Below, piece by piece: positions 17,917 to 28,215 of a DNA stretch of 64,000 bases. Positions within the stretch are counted from its first letter, which is position 1; every line of letters begins with the position of its first letter. The notes below the pieces were generated by a model. The model saw only the letters and a list, made by a program, of their open reading frames with translations. It searched no databases and had not been told where the DNA came from. Origin of the DNA: Psychrobacter sp. DAB_AL43B (GTDB taxonomy: Bacteria > Pseudomonadota > Gammaproteobacteria > Pseudomonadales > Moraxellaceae). The stretch covers positions 2,604,001 through 2,668,000 of the forward strand of contig NZ_LT799838.1 in the NCBI RefSeq assembly GCF_900168255.1. Reading direction: 5' to 3'. The position numbers and the translations under genes are program-made.

Positions 17917-18563
17917 GAACGATCTCCTGCTACAGTCATACTGGCTTTATTTTGCGACGGCTTGCTGAGCTGCGCTTCACTAGGCGGCGGCGACCAAATA
18001 CCGCTGACATCCGAGCCTTTCGTTATCGTCGCTTTCGAAGCAGTTTTACCTTTTATCTCATTCTCCAAAACCTGCGAGATAGCATTAATAATATTTGGAT
18101 AGGCAGAACAGCGACAAATATTACCGCTCATACGCTCAGAGATTTCTTGTACCAACAGACCATCAGGATTTTGCAAATCGGTCGTCACATAGCTTGGCCA
18201 GTTTTGTTTAATCTCCTCTATCAAAGCAGTCGCCGAACATATTTGCCCAGGCGTACAGTAACCGCACTGGAAAGCATCGTGGTCTTTAAAGGCTTGTTGT
18301 AATTCTGAAAGCGATTCCGGCAAGCCAATCCCTTCGATCGTCGTAATCTCATCACCGTCATGCATGACTGCAAGTGTCAGACAAGAATTAACCCGTCGTC
18401 CATTAATGAGCATGGTACAGGCACCACATTGACCGTGGTCGCAGCCTTTTTTTGGTCCAGTAATTTGCAGATGCTGACGACAGAGATCGAGCAATGTCGT
18501 GCGTGGGTCAAGATTATCGAGCTGATAATCCTGCTTATTAATTGATAACGTCAAAGTAGACAT
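17913..18563 (-). CDS. 2Fe-2S small subunit of the PaoABC-like enzyme
   Basis: The 216-residue protein carries two 2Fe-2S clusters. A plant-ferredoxin-type site (GCDHGQCGACTMLINGRRV then C) is followed by a helical-domain site (CGYCTPGQICSA and GNICRCSAYPNI). I use the ATG at 18563 (MSTLTLSINKQ), because the upstream ATG at 18590 lacks any ribosome-binding site. E. coli PaoA carries a Tat signal for periplasmic export; none is present here with either start, so the enzyme is probably cytoplasmic. First gene of the operon small-medium-large-xdhC-mocA. Confidence 0.9.
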   Translation of the reverse strand: MSTLTLSINKQDYQLDNLDPRTTLLDLCRQHLQITGPKKGCDHGQCGACTMLINGRRVNSCLTLAVMHDGDEITTIEGIGLPESLSELQQAFKDHDAFQCGYCTPGQICSATALIEEIKQNWPSYVTTDLQNPDGLLVQEISERMSGNICRCSAYPNIINAISQVLENEIKGKTASKATITKGSDVSGIWSPPPSEAQLSKPSQNKASMTVAGDRS

Positions 18564-18907
18564 GCTGGCTTCTCGCTGGCAGAAAAACATAAAAGAGATA
18601 AAATAAACGCCCGTTAAAATAGCGCTAACCGATTTATTATGTCTTATTAAAAATGTCGATTTGTTTTTACTTTGTAGTCATTGCAGGGTAGTTTTTTAAC
18701 CAGACCTAGGTTTATAAAAATTTCTCTTGAGTCATATTGATAATAATTAAAGGCACAGTACGTTGGTAACTTAGCGCACATTGTAATCGCTGCATCTTTA
18801 ACCTAGTATTAATGAACTTAGCGTTTATCAAAGAAGCGTTAATAACTATTTAGACAATAAACGCCAAAAAAACATGTAAACATAAATAATAAATTAGGTA
18901 GAAAAAT
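18564..18907. other. Divergent promoter region, PaoA-like and FrnE-like genes
   Basis: The 344 bp are AT-rich and contain no gene. They should carry the promoter of the molybdenum-enzyme operon (minus) and of the DsbA-like gene (plus). I could not identify an operator. Confidence 0.4.
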
Positions 18908-19561
18908 ATGAATCAGTTAAAAAAACCACTCCGCATAGACATTGTCTCAGATGTGGTTTGTCCTTGGTGTGTCGTCGGGTATAAACAACTCGCAGAAGCA
19001 CTTAAGAAGACCAATACTGCCCATGAGATACACTGGCATCCGTTTGAGCTAAACCCTAACATGCCAAGCGAGGGTCAAAACATGCGTGAACATATCACAG
19101 AAAAATATGGCTCAAGTAAAGCGGAGTCAGACGCCAGCCGCGCTCAAATAACAAAGGTAGGTTCTGATGTCGGCTTTGAGTTTAATTTTACTGATGAGCT
19201 GCGTATGCACAATACCTTTAATTTGCATCAGCTTTTGCACTGGGCTGAGCAGCAAGGGCGCATGCATGAGTTGAAGCAGGCGTTATTTACCGCGCACTTT
19301 ACCGATAATAGGAATATCTCTGATATCGAAGTGCTTGCTGATATTGCCGCTGAGGCTGGACTCAATCGCGAGGAAGCACTGGCAGTTTTAGAAGACCAAC
19401 GCTTTGCCAATGATGTACGTGAGGTAGAGCAGCATTGGCAGCGGCAAGGTATTCAAAGCGTCCCTGCAATCATTTTTAATGAGCAGCACTTGGTTAGCGG
19501 CGCGCAAGGCGTAGAAAATTATGTCAATATTTTAGAGCAATTAGCCAATATGCAAGATTAA
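18908..19561 (+). CDS. DsbA-family oxidoreductase, FrnE-like
   Basis: The 217-residue protein has a thioredoxin-fold CPWC active site (Cys18 and Cys21 in DVVCPWCVVG), then HWHPFELNPNMPSEGQ and GIQSVPAIIFNEQHLVSGAQG with the cis-proline. This is the FrnE/2-hydroxychromene-isomerase-like branch of DsbA proteins. These lack signal peptides and act in the cytoplasm, some in oxidative-stress defence. There is no signal peptide here. The DUF2164 gene follows 27 bp later on the same strand. Confidence 0.88.
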   Translation: MNQLKKPLRIDIVSDVVCPWCVVGYKQLAEALKKTNTAHEIHWHPFELNPNMPSEGQNMREHITEKYGSSKAESDASRAQITKVGSDVGFEFNFTDELRMHNTFNLHQLLHWAEQQGRMHELKQALFTAHFTDNRNISDIEVLADIAAEAGLNREEALAVLEDQRFANDVREVEQHWQRQGIQSVPAIIFNEQHLVSGAQGVENYVNILEQLANMQD

Positions 19562-19588
19562 ATCAATATTTTTAGTAGGATTATTTAT

Positions 19589-19837
19589 ATGAGCAAAGAT
19601 AAACTGATGACATTGTCAGATGAGGCGGAAGTCCTCGTTTTAGACGAGTTAAGGGTTTATATGAGTGATGAATTCGATGTCGATATCGGTAACTTACCGG
19701 CTAAGTTCTTATTGGATTTTATCATCGAAAAGATAGGCCCGCATTTATACAATCAAATGATTGATGATAATGAACCTTGGTTGTACGATAGGTTTACGGC
19801 TATCTTAGAAGATATGCATAGCTTTAAAAAAGACTAG
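19589..19837 (+). CDS. DUF2164 family small protein
   Basis: The 82-residue acidic protein matches the DUF2164 pattern: an N-terminal LSDEAEVLVLDELRVYMSDEF helix, then IGNLPAKFLLDFIIEKIGPHLYNQMIDD. The function is unknown. AGGA precedes the start. It is probably co-transcribed with the FrnE-like gene and is followed by a bidirectional terminator. Confidence 0.85.
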   Translation: MSKDKLMTLSDEAEVLVLDELRVYMSDEFDVDIGNLPAKFLLDFIIEKIGPHLYNQMIDDNEPWLYDRFTAILEDMHSFKKD

Positions 19838-19935
19838 AGCATATTGCTAAGGTAATTTCCTCAAAATTTCGGCATCATGATAAATATATTAAAGCTGCCT
19901 TTTCAGCTCAACTTTTAAAATGACTCTGCTAAAAT

Positions 19936-19970
19936 ACAAAATGCTGCGTCCATTAGGCGCAGCATTTTTA
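19936..19970. terminator. Bidirectional terminator
   Basis: AAATGCTGCG pairs with CGCAGCATTT around an about 9-nt loop, flanked by A and T runs. It lies between the convergent DUF2164 and formaldehyde dehydrogenase genes. Confidence 0.85.
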
Positions 19971-20001
19971 TATTTAAAAAACTAATAATGAGTATTATAG
20001 C

Positions 20002-21156
<1,155 letters not shown>

Positions 21157-21328
21157 TTATTGGTTATTAAACACAGACCTCTTCAGCTTATCTTGCTTGC
21201 CGAATGGAGGCAAGCGACAGTTGTAGCAGTCTGTAAAATATTTAATTTTATGCTGACCATTATAGTTTTTTCTATAAGGATAACAATATGCTATATTTGC
21301 AAATATCTTTTACACACTGGTAATAATC

Positions 21329-22207
21329 ATGCGCTGGGATGGAATTAGCGAGTTCGTTTACGTGGCAGAATATGAGAGCTTTACGCGCGCTGCAAAAGAG
21401 TTGGGCATTTCTACCGCACAAGTCAGTCGTCAGATTAGCGCTTTAGAGAAGCGACTTGATATTAAACTACTCTATCGCACCACGCGCAAAGTATCACTCA
21501 CCGAAGAAGGACGTGTGTTTTATCAGCATTGTCGCGGGGTGCTCGATGGCTTAGATGCCGCCGAACAAGCTGTCAGTAATTTACAATCAAAACCGCAAGG
21601 TAGGATTAAGCTGACCGCACCTGTGACTTATGGTGAGCAGCAACTGTTGCCGCTGATCAATGATTTCATGGTGCAATATAGCGATATCGAAGTGACGGCT
21701 TTTTTAAGCAATCAAAAGATTGACTTGATTGAAGGCGGTTATGATTTAGCGATTCGTATTGGTAAATTAAACGACTCAACGATGATGGCAAAAAAACTCA
21801 GCCATCGCACCAACTTTGTCTGTGCTTCTCCTGCTTATTTGAATAAATATGGTATTCCAAAAACTCTAAACGAGCTGAGTACACATAACTGTTTACTTGG
21901 CACTCACAACTATTGGCGTTTTATAGAGACTGGGGAAGCATCTGGTAAAGAAAGAAATCTGCGCGTTTTTGGTAGCGTACAATATAATAGCGGTTATGGT
22001 TTAGTCGATGCTGCTTTAAAAGGCTTAGGTATCGTCCAGTTACCTGATTATTATGTGCAAAAACATTTAGAATCCGGTCAGCTCATTAGCTTATTGGACA
22101 AATATAGAGAACCCGAAGAAGGTATTTGGGCTATCTATCCGCATAACCGTCATTTATCGCCAAAGATTAGACTACTTGTCGATTATCTAGCAGAGCGTTT
22201 GGATTAA
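21329..22207 (+). CDS. LysR-family transcriptional regulator
   Basis: The 292-residue protein has an N-terminal winged helix (FVYVAEYESFTRAAKELGISTAQVSRQISALEKRL region) and a LysR effector-binding domain (GRIKLTAPVTYGEQQLLPLINDFM). Its divergent position next to frmA suggests it controls that gene, following the usual LysR pattern, but the effector is unknown. It belongs to the branch that often carries the RIKLTAP motif after the linker. The ribosome-binding site is weak. Confidence 0.9.
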   Translation: MRWDGISEFVYVAEYESFTRAAKELGISTAQVSRQISALEKRLDIKLLYRTTRKVSLTEEGRVFYQHCRGVLDGLDAAEQAVSNLQSKPQGRIKLTAPVTYGEQQLLPLINDFMVQYSDIEVTAFLSNQKIDLIEGGYDLAIRIGKLNDSTMMAKKLSHRTNFVCASPAYLNKYGIPKTLNELSTHNCLLGTHNYWRFIETGEASGKERNLRVFGSVQYNSGYGLVDAALKGLGIVQLPDYYVQKHLESGQLISLLDKYREPEEGIWAIYPHNRHLSPKIRLLVDYLAERLD

Positions 22208-22248
22208 TGCAGTAAGAACAAAGCGTTTTTATCCGTTAATTTAAGTCT

Positions 22249-22539
22249 TTACTGAGAAAAGTCGGACAGCGCTATTTGTTCATATAACTCTACTTTCAAC
22301 TTCTTTGCACACTCGATAATCTTTTTACGATTGGCAGGGATAGCACCGTGCTCGATCGCTGTTTCGCGCATTTGTACCGTGACGTCATAGTGAGGATAGC
22401 TGGCGTTTCGATGGAATAAGCGCTCATCTACATCAATCAACGCCGCAAACTCATGTAACTCTTGCAAAGTATCCGCCAGCATGTGGCACCACTTATAGCC
22501 TTTAAATTCTATCTGCATAAAATCTACATATATCGCCAT
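22249..22539 (-). CDS. DUF4031 domain protein
   Basis: The 96-residue protein (MAIYVDFMQIEFKGYKWCHM...LHEFAALIDVDERLFHRNASYPHYDVT) fits the DUF4031 family of unknown function, in which the conserved His, Tyr and Asp residues suggest a small enzyme. I use the ATG at 22539, 7 bp after AAGGAG, instead of the upstream in-frame ATG at 22572. It is convergent with the LysR gene, 41 bp apart. Confidence 0.8.
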   Translation of the reverse strand: MAIYVDFMQIEFKGYKWCHMLADTLQELHEFAALIDVDERLFHRNASYPHYDVTVQMRETAIEHGAIPANRKKIIECAKKLKVELYEQIALSDFSQ

Positions 22540-22706
22540 ATAGCAGCTCCTTTTATTCCTTCTATAAAACATTTTAAATCGTTTTTTTTACTCTAGTACA
22601 TTTGCTATTAGCTAATCTATTTAGCATTGGTAAATGAGTCTTAGTAAATAAACGGTGCTGAATGAGAATTTACTATCAAACACAACTCATTTTCTTATGG
22701 CAAATT

Positions 22707-23126
22707 TTAACTGTTTGTAGGGATAGGAAATACTTTGTCATAAACCCAGTTGTAGATAAAGGCATAGATGAGATAAAAAGTCGCCATCGCGATATCCATC
22801 TTAAACGCTTCCCAAAGGCTGATATTTAAATACCAGGCGATGACAGGTAGAAATAATAACAACAATCCACCTTCAAATAACAACGCATGTAGCACGCGTA
22901 TCAGAACTGTTTTTTGCACCGCACCGCGTAACCTGAGCATGGCACGGTCAAACAAAATATTATAAAAGTAGTTCCAAAATGTGGCGACGATAGAGCCGAC
23001 CAACGCCATAACTCCCATCAGATGTAGCTCAAAACCAAATACTAAGCTTGCTAGGGGGGCAAAGATAAGCAGACCTATAATCTCAAACCCTAAGGCGTGG
23101 CGAATCCGGTCTTTTTTGTTACGCAT
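22707..23126 (-). CDS. PACE-family efflux protein (AceI-like)
   Basis: The 139-residue protein contains four hydrophobic helices in two repeats. The characteristic PACE residues are R(I)RHALGFEIIGLLIFAPLA near the N-terminus and FWNYFYN followed by R-x-x-HALLFEGGLLLL in the second half, ending AFIYNWVYDKVFP. AceI of Acinetobacter exports chlorhexidine and short diamines. AGGAA precedes the start. It is a single gene in the inner membrane; the substrate is not predictable. Confidence 0.88.
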   Translation of the reverse strand: MRNKKDRIRHALGFEIIGLLIFAPLASLVFGFELHLMGVMALVGSIVATFWNYFYNILFDRAMLRLRGAVQKTVLIRVLHALLFEGGLLLLFLPVIAWYLNISLWEAFKMDIAMATFYLIYAFIYNWVYDKVFPIPTNS

Positions 23127-23246
23127 GAAACTTCCTAATTGATTTGTTTATCGACTTACTTTATTTCTTGAATACTCTATATCACTCGCATTATTTACGT
23201 GCCATTATGTTCTGTTTTTACTGGCTAAGACTTTCAATAACTGCCA

Positions 23247-25451
23247 TTAAAGTAATTCACGCACATTTTTCTTTAGCTGTTTGAGCAATTTTTGGTACTC
23301 ACTATCACGAGTTTCAAGTGTGCTTAAGCGTCCATAGCGTAGCTGGCGATAGTCTTGTTGAATTTGCACAATTTTTGCTTGAGCAGCTTTCGAATCAATA
23401 GCGGTTGCCAAACGTTCAAGCCACGCTAACTGTCCTTCATTTTCTGTGCGCGCTAATGATTTATCACTTTTGCCAATACGCTTTGATAATTGCGCAAGTG
23501 GCAAGTCTGCTGGGTGCCAGCGTTTGCGGCGACGTTGCCAAATAATAAATACTAAAATAGCCATGACCGTAATAGCACTTATCGCTAACCAAGTAATTTG
23601 CTGCATGATTGAGCGGATGTTAAACCACTTTAATAGCGAGTCCGCTTGCTTGTCCTGATCGTAGCCGACGACGTCTTTTTGCCAATAGTAGCTGGCTTGG
23701 TCTGATAAGCGCCGTAAGGTTTGTAGCATTTGATACTGCTGATAGCTGATTTGTGCACTAGCGCCATCTCCAAACATGGCTGCCCCTTGCGCTTGTGTCA
23801 GTGCATCCATGCCTTGTTCTACCCGTTCAGGCGCTACAAACGCAGTCGGGTCAACACGTACCCAGCCTTGACCCTCAAGCCAAACCTCCGTCCAAGCGTG
23901 CGCATCCATCTGCCGTACTTCCCAGACATTGCCGCTACGACTTAGCTCGCCACCTTGATAGCCCGCCACTACTCGCGCCGGAATACCCGCTGCCCGTAGC
24001 ATAAAGGTAAAGCTTGAAGAGTAATGCTCACAAAACCCTGCTTTAGTCTGAAACAAAAACTCGTCAATACGGTTATTCTTCAGCCGTGGTGGGGATAGCG
24101 TATAGCGAAAATCCGTTTGATTAATCCAGCGCTCAATAGCCGCCATATAGCGTACAGGGTCTGAATCTGACTGTGTAAAAAGCTGCTGAGCCAGCGCTCG
24201 TGCTTGGGGGTTGCCATCTTTGGGCAATGCAAGATTTAGACGCCGCGACTCATCATTTAAAATAGGGTCAATACGCATGGGCGCAAATTGCAATACATCG
24301 TAGCGCAGCTGCTGGGTAACAGGCTGATCTTTTAATAAGGTAAAGTCTGAGGTGATACTGACATCTTGCTGCTGGGCAAAAGGGTAATCAAGTCCAAATA
24401 GCCAGTTTTGCTGCGTAGGCTCTAAGATAATCTGATAGCTATTCGGTGCAACTTTTGCTTCATCGGGAACGGTAGCAAATGCATTTTCGATCCAAACCGG
24501 CGTTTGTAGTTCAGGTCGCCATTGTCGTTGCTGAGGGCTAGGACGCCAAGTAACCCCATCGAAGTCACTAAACACTAAGCCACGCCAATACAGTTGCTGC
24601 TGCGCTGGGCGACTGTCTTTAAATTCTACGCGAAAAGCCAGCTCGGTCGATTGCCCCAAATTGGCAAAGTCGCCGGGGGACATGCTGTCAGAAACACCCG
24701 TGGTCGCTTGCTGACCAGATAACTGTACTGACCATAGCGGTGGCAAGCGCGGGAAGAATAAAAACAGCACTAACAACAATGGCAACGCTCCAATGCCTAA
24801 CATCCCTAAGGTACGCAGACGGCCATCACCGCGAGTATTGCCATCGTCATTTAGCGCAATGAACGCCAATAATACAATGACCACCCCTACTATCACCTCT
24901 AGCGTTGTGACAATACCTTGATCCATCAGGAACAGCGCCGCCAGTACAAACAACGATAAGTTGAGCACGACGTAAGCATCACGGCGTTTGTACAATTCCC
25001 ACAGCTTACTAACAAGACATAGTACTAAAAACGCCACGCCCATATCGAGTCCAAACGCCGTATTATAAGTCAGCCACAGACCTGCTAGCCCTAATAAGAA
25101 GCCAAGCATTTGCATGCCTTGATAAACACGTTTTAAATGACGACCTTTTTTGAACTTCACTTTAATACGCGGCAGCTGGGCAGTAATACTAACAACAGCA
25201 AAACCCATTAACCATAATGGCAAATGCGCAGCGTGAGGTAAAATAACGATAATTTGAGCGATTAACACCCAATAATAGGCTGGCAATGCCAATAGCTTAC
25301 GATACCATTTATTATCGGCAGTCATATCCGTATGAGCACTGACATTTTGACCCAATGCTAAGCGCTCAAAGCTGGCTGTAGATGCTTCCACAGATGCTTG
25401 TATAGATAGCTTCTTAGAGGAGGGTTTAATTGAGCGTTGAGAGTCGTTCAT
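23247..25451 (-). CDS. TgpA-family membrane transglutaminase-like protease
   Basis: The protein of about 734 residues has about five to seven N-terminal membrane helices, then a periplasmic transglutaminase-like domain with the Cys-His-Asp triad. The Cys is in AGFCEHYSSSFTFMLRAAG, the His in DAHAWTEVW and the Asp in VRVDPTA. A further membrane helix (WLAISAITVMAILVFII) and a cytoplasmic tail follow. It matches DUF3488/TgpA; P. aeruginosa TgpA is an essential inner-membrane protein. The start at 25451 overlaps the DUF58 stop by 4 bp (ATGA); a longer frame to 25478 is less likely. Confidence 0.88.
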   Translation of the reverse strand: MNDSQRSIKPSSKKLSIQASVEASTASFERLALGQNVSAHTDMTADNKWYRKLLALPAYYWVLIAQIIVILPHAAHLPLWLMGFAVVSITAQLPRIKVKFKKGRHLKRVYQGMQMLGFLLGLAGLWLTYNTAFGLDMGVAFLVLCLVSKLWELYKRRDAYVVLNLSLFVLAALFLMDQGIVTTLEVIVGVVIVLLAFIALNDDGNTRGDGRLRTLGMLGIGALPLLLVLFLFFPRLPPLWSVQLSGQQATTGVSDSMSPGDFANLGQSTELAFRVEFKDSRPAQQQLYWRGLVFSDFDGVTWRPSPQQRQWRPELQTPVWIENAFATVPDEAKVAPNSYQIILEPTQQNWLFGLDYPFAQQQDVSITSDFTLLKDQPVTQQLRYDVLQFAPMRIDPILNDESRRLNLALPKDGNPQARALAQQLFTQSDSDPVRYMAAIERWINQTDFRYTLSPPRLKNNRIDEFLFQTKAGFCEHYSSSFTFMLRAAGIPARVVAGYQGGELSRSGNVWEVRQMDAHAWTEVWLEGQGWVRVDPTAFVAPERVEQGMDALTQAQGAAMFGDGASAQISYQQYQMLQTLRRLSDQASYYWQKDVVGYDQDKQADSLLKWFNIRSIMQQITWLAISAITVMAILVFIIWQRRRKRWHPADLPLAQLSKRIGKSDKSLARTENEGQLAWLERLATAIDSKAAQAKIVQIQQDYRQLRYGRLSTLETRDSEYQKLLKQLKKNVRELL

Positions 25452-26497
25452 GGTGCTTTTGCCAACCTTAATAAGCAAGCTTGTGCAAAGCCATCGCCTT
25501 CACCCATCGCTGCAGCAGAAGGCGCCTCATTAGCTAAGCGCATTTTAAATGGCACCCCTAGTTGACCCAGTGTCATCGCACCATACGCTAATTGCGCAAG
25601 CTTCTGCTCGTGATGTGCCGCTGGCATATCGGCATAATCTAAGGTTTGCTCATGACCGACAGGATCCGCAAAATGCTTGGTAAGCATTCCCTGACCTCGC
25701 GCTACATGACCCCAAGATACCCGTGCCAGCGACTCACCTTCGATATAATTATCGAGCCGTTCAAAATCATCTTGACCTTGACGATACTGACCGCCTAATG
25801 GCAAATCCTCCAAGCTTACGGTTGAATACTGATCTTGCCAGTCAAATACTTCAGGCTTAGGATAGACCCACGCGGTACGCGCAAAATAGACATATGACCA
25901 TGCGCGCATGATACCTAAAGGATAAACCGTTTTTATCTTTAATCGCGGTAATTCAAGCTGACCGCGATTAAAGGTTTGAACGGGAAGGTGAATAACATGC
26001 TCACCTTGTAGCCGTGTCACCAGCACTGGATACTGATCATCAACGCTAGTTTTGATTTTTTTATTAGCTTTCTTATTCGTTTTTTGGTCAACTTTTTTGT
26101 CAGGCTGCTCAAAGCTAAATAATAGCTGCCGCCTTGGTTGTCGGCTGTCACTCTTTAGCTGCAAGGTGACCCAAACAGGAGCGCCCGCTTCTGCCATCGT
26201 CACTTCCAGCAGGCGTACTTGTAGCCCTGAGATATGGGCAAAGGTCACATGAAAACTGATGAGCCAAATACTGATGAGATAAAAACATAAGCCCAATACC
26301 AAGTTATTGCCATAGTTGATACCAGCAATAAAAGTAATGATTAATAGCACCGCAAACAGCATACCCTCACGGCTAAAAAAGATATAAACGTTACGCAAAT
26401 TGAGTTTGGCGCTGTCATTTTTGGGCGCGCGCGAAGCAAACCAACGGCTAACTGCTGAGGTGATTGGGTCGGTAAAGGCTTTTGGTAAAAGGCTCAT
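25448..26497 (-). CDS. DUF58 domain membrane protein
   Basis: The 349-residue protein has two membrane helices (AVLLIITFIAGINYGNNLVL and LCFYLISIWLISFHVTF) and then a soluble region with YPLGIMRAWSYVYFA, VYPKPE and GGQYRQGQDDFERLDNYIEGES. This is the DUF58 signature of MoxR-linked proteins. It lies 33 bp after the MoxR gene and overlaps the TgpA start. A Lys-rich linker (KKVDQKTNKKANKK) near residues 130-150 is unusual. Confidence 0.88.
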   Translation of the reverse strand: MSLLPKAFTDPITSAVSRWFASRAPKNDSAKLNLRNVYIFFSREGMLFAVLLIITFIAGINYGNNLVLGLCFYLISIWLISFHVTFAHISGLQVRLLEVTMAEAGAPVWVTLQLKSDSRQPRRQLLFSFEQPDKKVDQKTNKKANKKIKTSVDDQYPVLVTRLQGEHVIHLPVQTFNRGQLELPRLKIKTVYPLGIMRAWSYVYFARTAWVYPKPEVFDWQDQYSTVSLEDLPLGGQYRQGQDDFERLDNYIEGESLARVSWGHVARGQGMLTKHFADPVGHEQTLDYADMPAAHHEQKLAQLAYGAMTLGQLGVPFKMRLANEAPSAAAMGEGDGFAQACLLRLAKAP

Positions 26498-26530
26498 GAT
26501 TACCCTATCCTCACCATAGAATCGAAAATA

Positions 26531-27490
26531 TCATTGGTATACCGCCACTTCAGCCAAAATACGTTGTGCGATAGTCTGCGTTGCTTGTCCACCAGTTATA
26601 TGCGCGGGTACAAAGCGCTGACCAAGACGATGATCGGTGACCGCAGCAAATACTGCTTGGACATCTTCAGGAGTCATCTCCATGTGCCCCGATACATAAG
26701 CATAAGCCTGTGCGGCACGCTGTAGCGACAGCACACCACGCGGTGATAAACCATGATACTCGTGGCTTGCTCGTGTTTTTGCGACCAGTCTTTGCAGATA
26801 GTCCAAAACCACATCCGCGACATAAACTTGCTTGACCCCTTGCTGAGCTAATAAAACCGCCTCTGTATCAAGCACCGCATCCAACTCTTTTAGCAGCTCG
26901 CGACGATCCCGACCTTTTAATAGTTCGCGCTCTGCCGCAGGCGATGGATAACCAAGCGACAAACATAATAAGAATCGATCTAACTGCGACTCAGGAAGGG
27001 GATATACACCTGCTTGCTGCAATGGATTTTGGGTTGCTATCACAAAGAACGGCTGCGGTAATGGGTAGGTTTGCCCATCTTGGGTCACCTGCCGCTCCTC
27101 CATTGCTTCGAGTAAAGCACTTTGGGTCTTAGGACTAGAGCGATTGATCTCATCGGCAAGCAACAGCTGAGTAAAAATAGGACCGCGACGAAACTCAAAT
27201 TGTAGCTTGCTTTGGTCGTAGATACTCATACCTAAAATATCTGCAGGCAGCATATCATTGGTAAACTGTACACGGCTGAAGCTTAGCCCTAATAATTGTG
27301 CCAATCCTTGCGCTAAGGTGGTTTTACCCATACCCGGTAAATCTTGCAACAGTAAATGCCCACCAGCGAAGATGCCACTGAGCGCAAGCTTGACCACCTG
27401 TGGTTTATCCAGCACGATGTGATTTAATTGTGCCATTAACTGGGCGATTTTTTGCTGATTATGCCGATAGTCGGTAGCTGCATGGGTCAT
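26531..27490 (-). CDS. MoxR-family AAA+ ATPase
   Basis: The 319-residue ATPase has Walker A at residues 53-60 (GMGKTTLA), Walker B plus sensor in LLADEINRSSPKTQSALLEAMEE, ATQNPL, and the C-terminal GLSPRGVLSLQRAAQAYA lid. MoxR proteins act as chaperone-like ATPases for their neighbouring DUF58/von Willebrand-type partners. First gene of the moxR-DUF58-tgpA module common in gammaproteobacteria. Confidence 0.93.
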   Translation of the reverse strand: MTHAATDYRHNQQKIAQLMAQLNHIVLDKPQVVKLALSGIFAGGHLLLQDLPGMGKTTLAQGLAQLLGLSFSRVQFTNDMLPADILGMSIYDQSKLQFEFRRGPIFTQLLLADEINRSSPKTQSALLEAMEERQVTQDGQTYPLPQPFFVIATQNPLQQAGVYPLPESQLDRFLLCLSLGYPSPAAERELLKGRDRRELLKELDAVLDTEAVLLAQQGVKQVYVADVVLDYLQRLVAKTRASHEYHGLSPRGVLSLQRAAQAYAYVSGHMEMTPEDVQAVFAAVTDHRLGQRFVPAHITGGQATQTIAQRILAEVAVYQ

Positions 27491-27533
27491 GGTAAATTAC
27501 TGGCTCATTTTTTATAGGGATAATGATTGGAAG

Positions 27534-27992
27534 TTAATTTGCATTATCTTCACCTATCGGCGCAGCAGCCCGAAGGGTGGACAAGTAAGCAATCACGTCA
27601 GCACGCTCTTTAGCATCGGGCATGGGATCTGCTAGCATTTTTGAATCTGGCATGGTTTTTTCAGCATCGGCGATATACGGGTCAAGCGTCTTAGCATCCC
27701 ATACCCAACCTGAGGTTTGCAAGCCTTCACTATAAGTATAATCTGCTAGCTCCGCCGCTTGTGCACCATAAATATTCATCAGCTGTGGGCCTTTTTTATT
27801 CAGACCTGGGTTTAGCTGATGACATTGACTACAAGCGTCTTTATATATTAGAGCGCCGTTATCAGCATCACCTTCTGTATATAGTGGCAGCGTAACAGGC
27901 GCACGATAATCAGGAGGCGTACGCTCACAAGCAGCAAGCAATAAAACAGCAGCAAATACGCCGCCCAGTTGATATTTATTAATCATAGACAT
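27534..27992 (-). CDS. Lipoprotein c-type cytochrome, monohaem
   Basis: The 152-residue protein has a signal peptide with a lipobox (VLLLAAC, Cys22) and one haem site CSQCH (residues 54-58). Candidate distal methionines lie in MPDSKMLADPMPD, and the DVIAYLSTL helix at the end is typical of class I cytochrome c. It should be anchored to a membrane and face the periplasm as an electron carrier. The ribosome-binding site is weak, and an alternative ATG lies two codons downstream. It ends 43 bp before the MoxR gene. Confidence 0.87.
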   Translation of the reverse strand: MSMINKYQLGGVFAAVLLLAACERTPPDYRAPVTLPLYTEGDADNGALIYKDACSQCHQLNPGLNKKGPQLMNIYGAQAAELADYTYSEGLQTSGWVWDAKTLDPYIADAEKTMPDSKMLADPMPDAKERADVIAYLSTLRAAAPIGEDNAN

Positions 27993-28021
27993 GTTGTTGT
28001 AATCTTTAATTGAGGGGCATT

Positions 28022-28082
28022 GGCTATGTATGCGTCCACATCAACTATAATGCAATGCAAATAGTGATGGACATACATAGCC
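28022..28082. promoter_or_regulatory. Inverted repeat upstream of the cytochrome gene
   Basis: GGCTATGTATGcgTCCA at 28022-28038 is the inverse of TGGACATACATAGCC at 28068-28082, apart from a 2-nt bulge, with a 29-bp spacer. It begins about 30 bp upstream of the cytochrome start. It could be an operator or an mRNA leader hairpin. Confidence 0.5.
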
Positions 28083-28215
28083 GTACGTAGACAATAAACG
28101 AATTATTGCTGATGAGAATAAAATAAGATAAAAAAACAGTTTATTAATATTTAAAAAGCGACAGTCGATTCACTTTAAAAGCGAGGCTGTGCTGCTGGTA
28201 TAAATGGTCTTAAGC

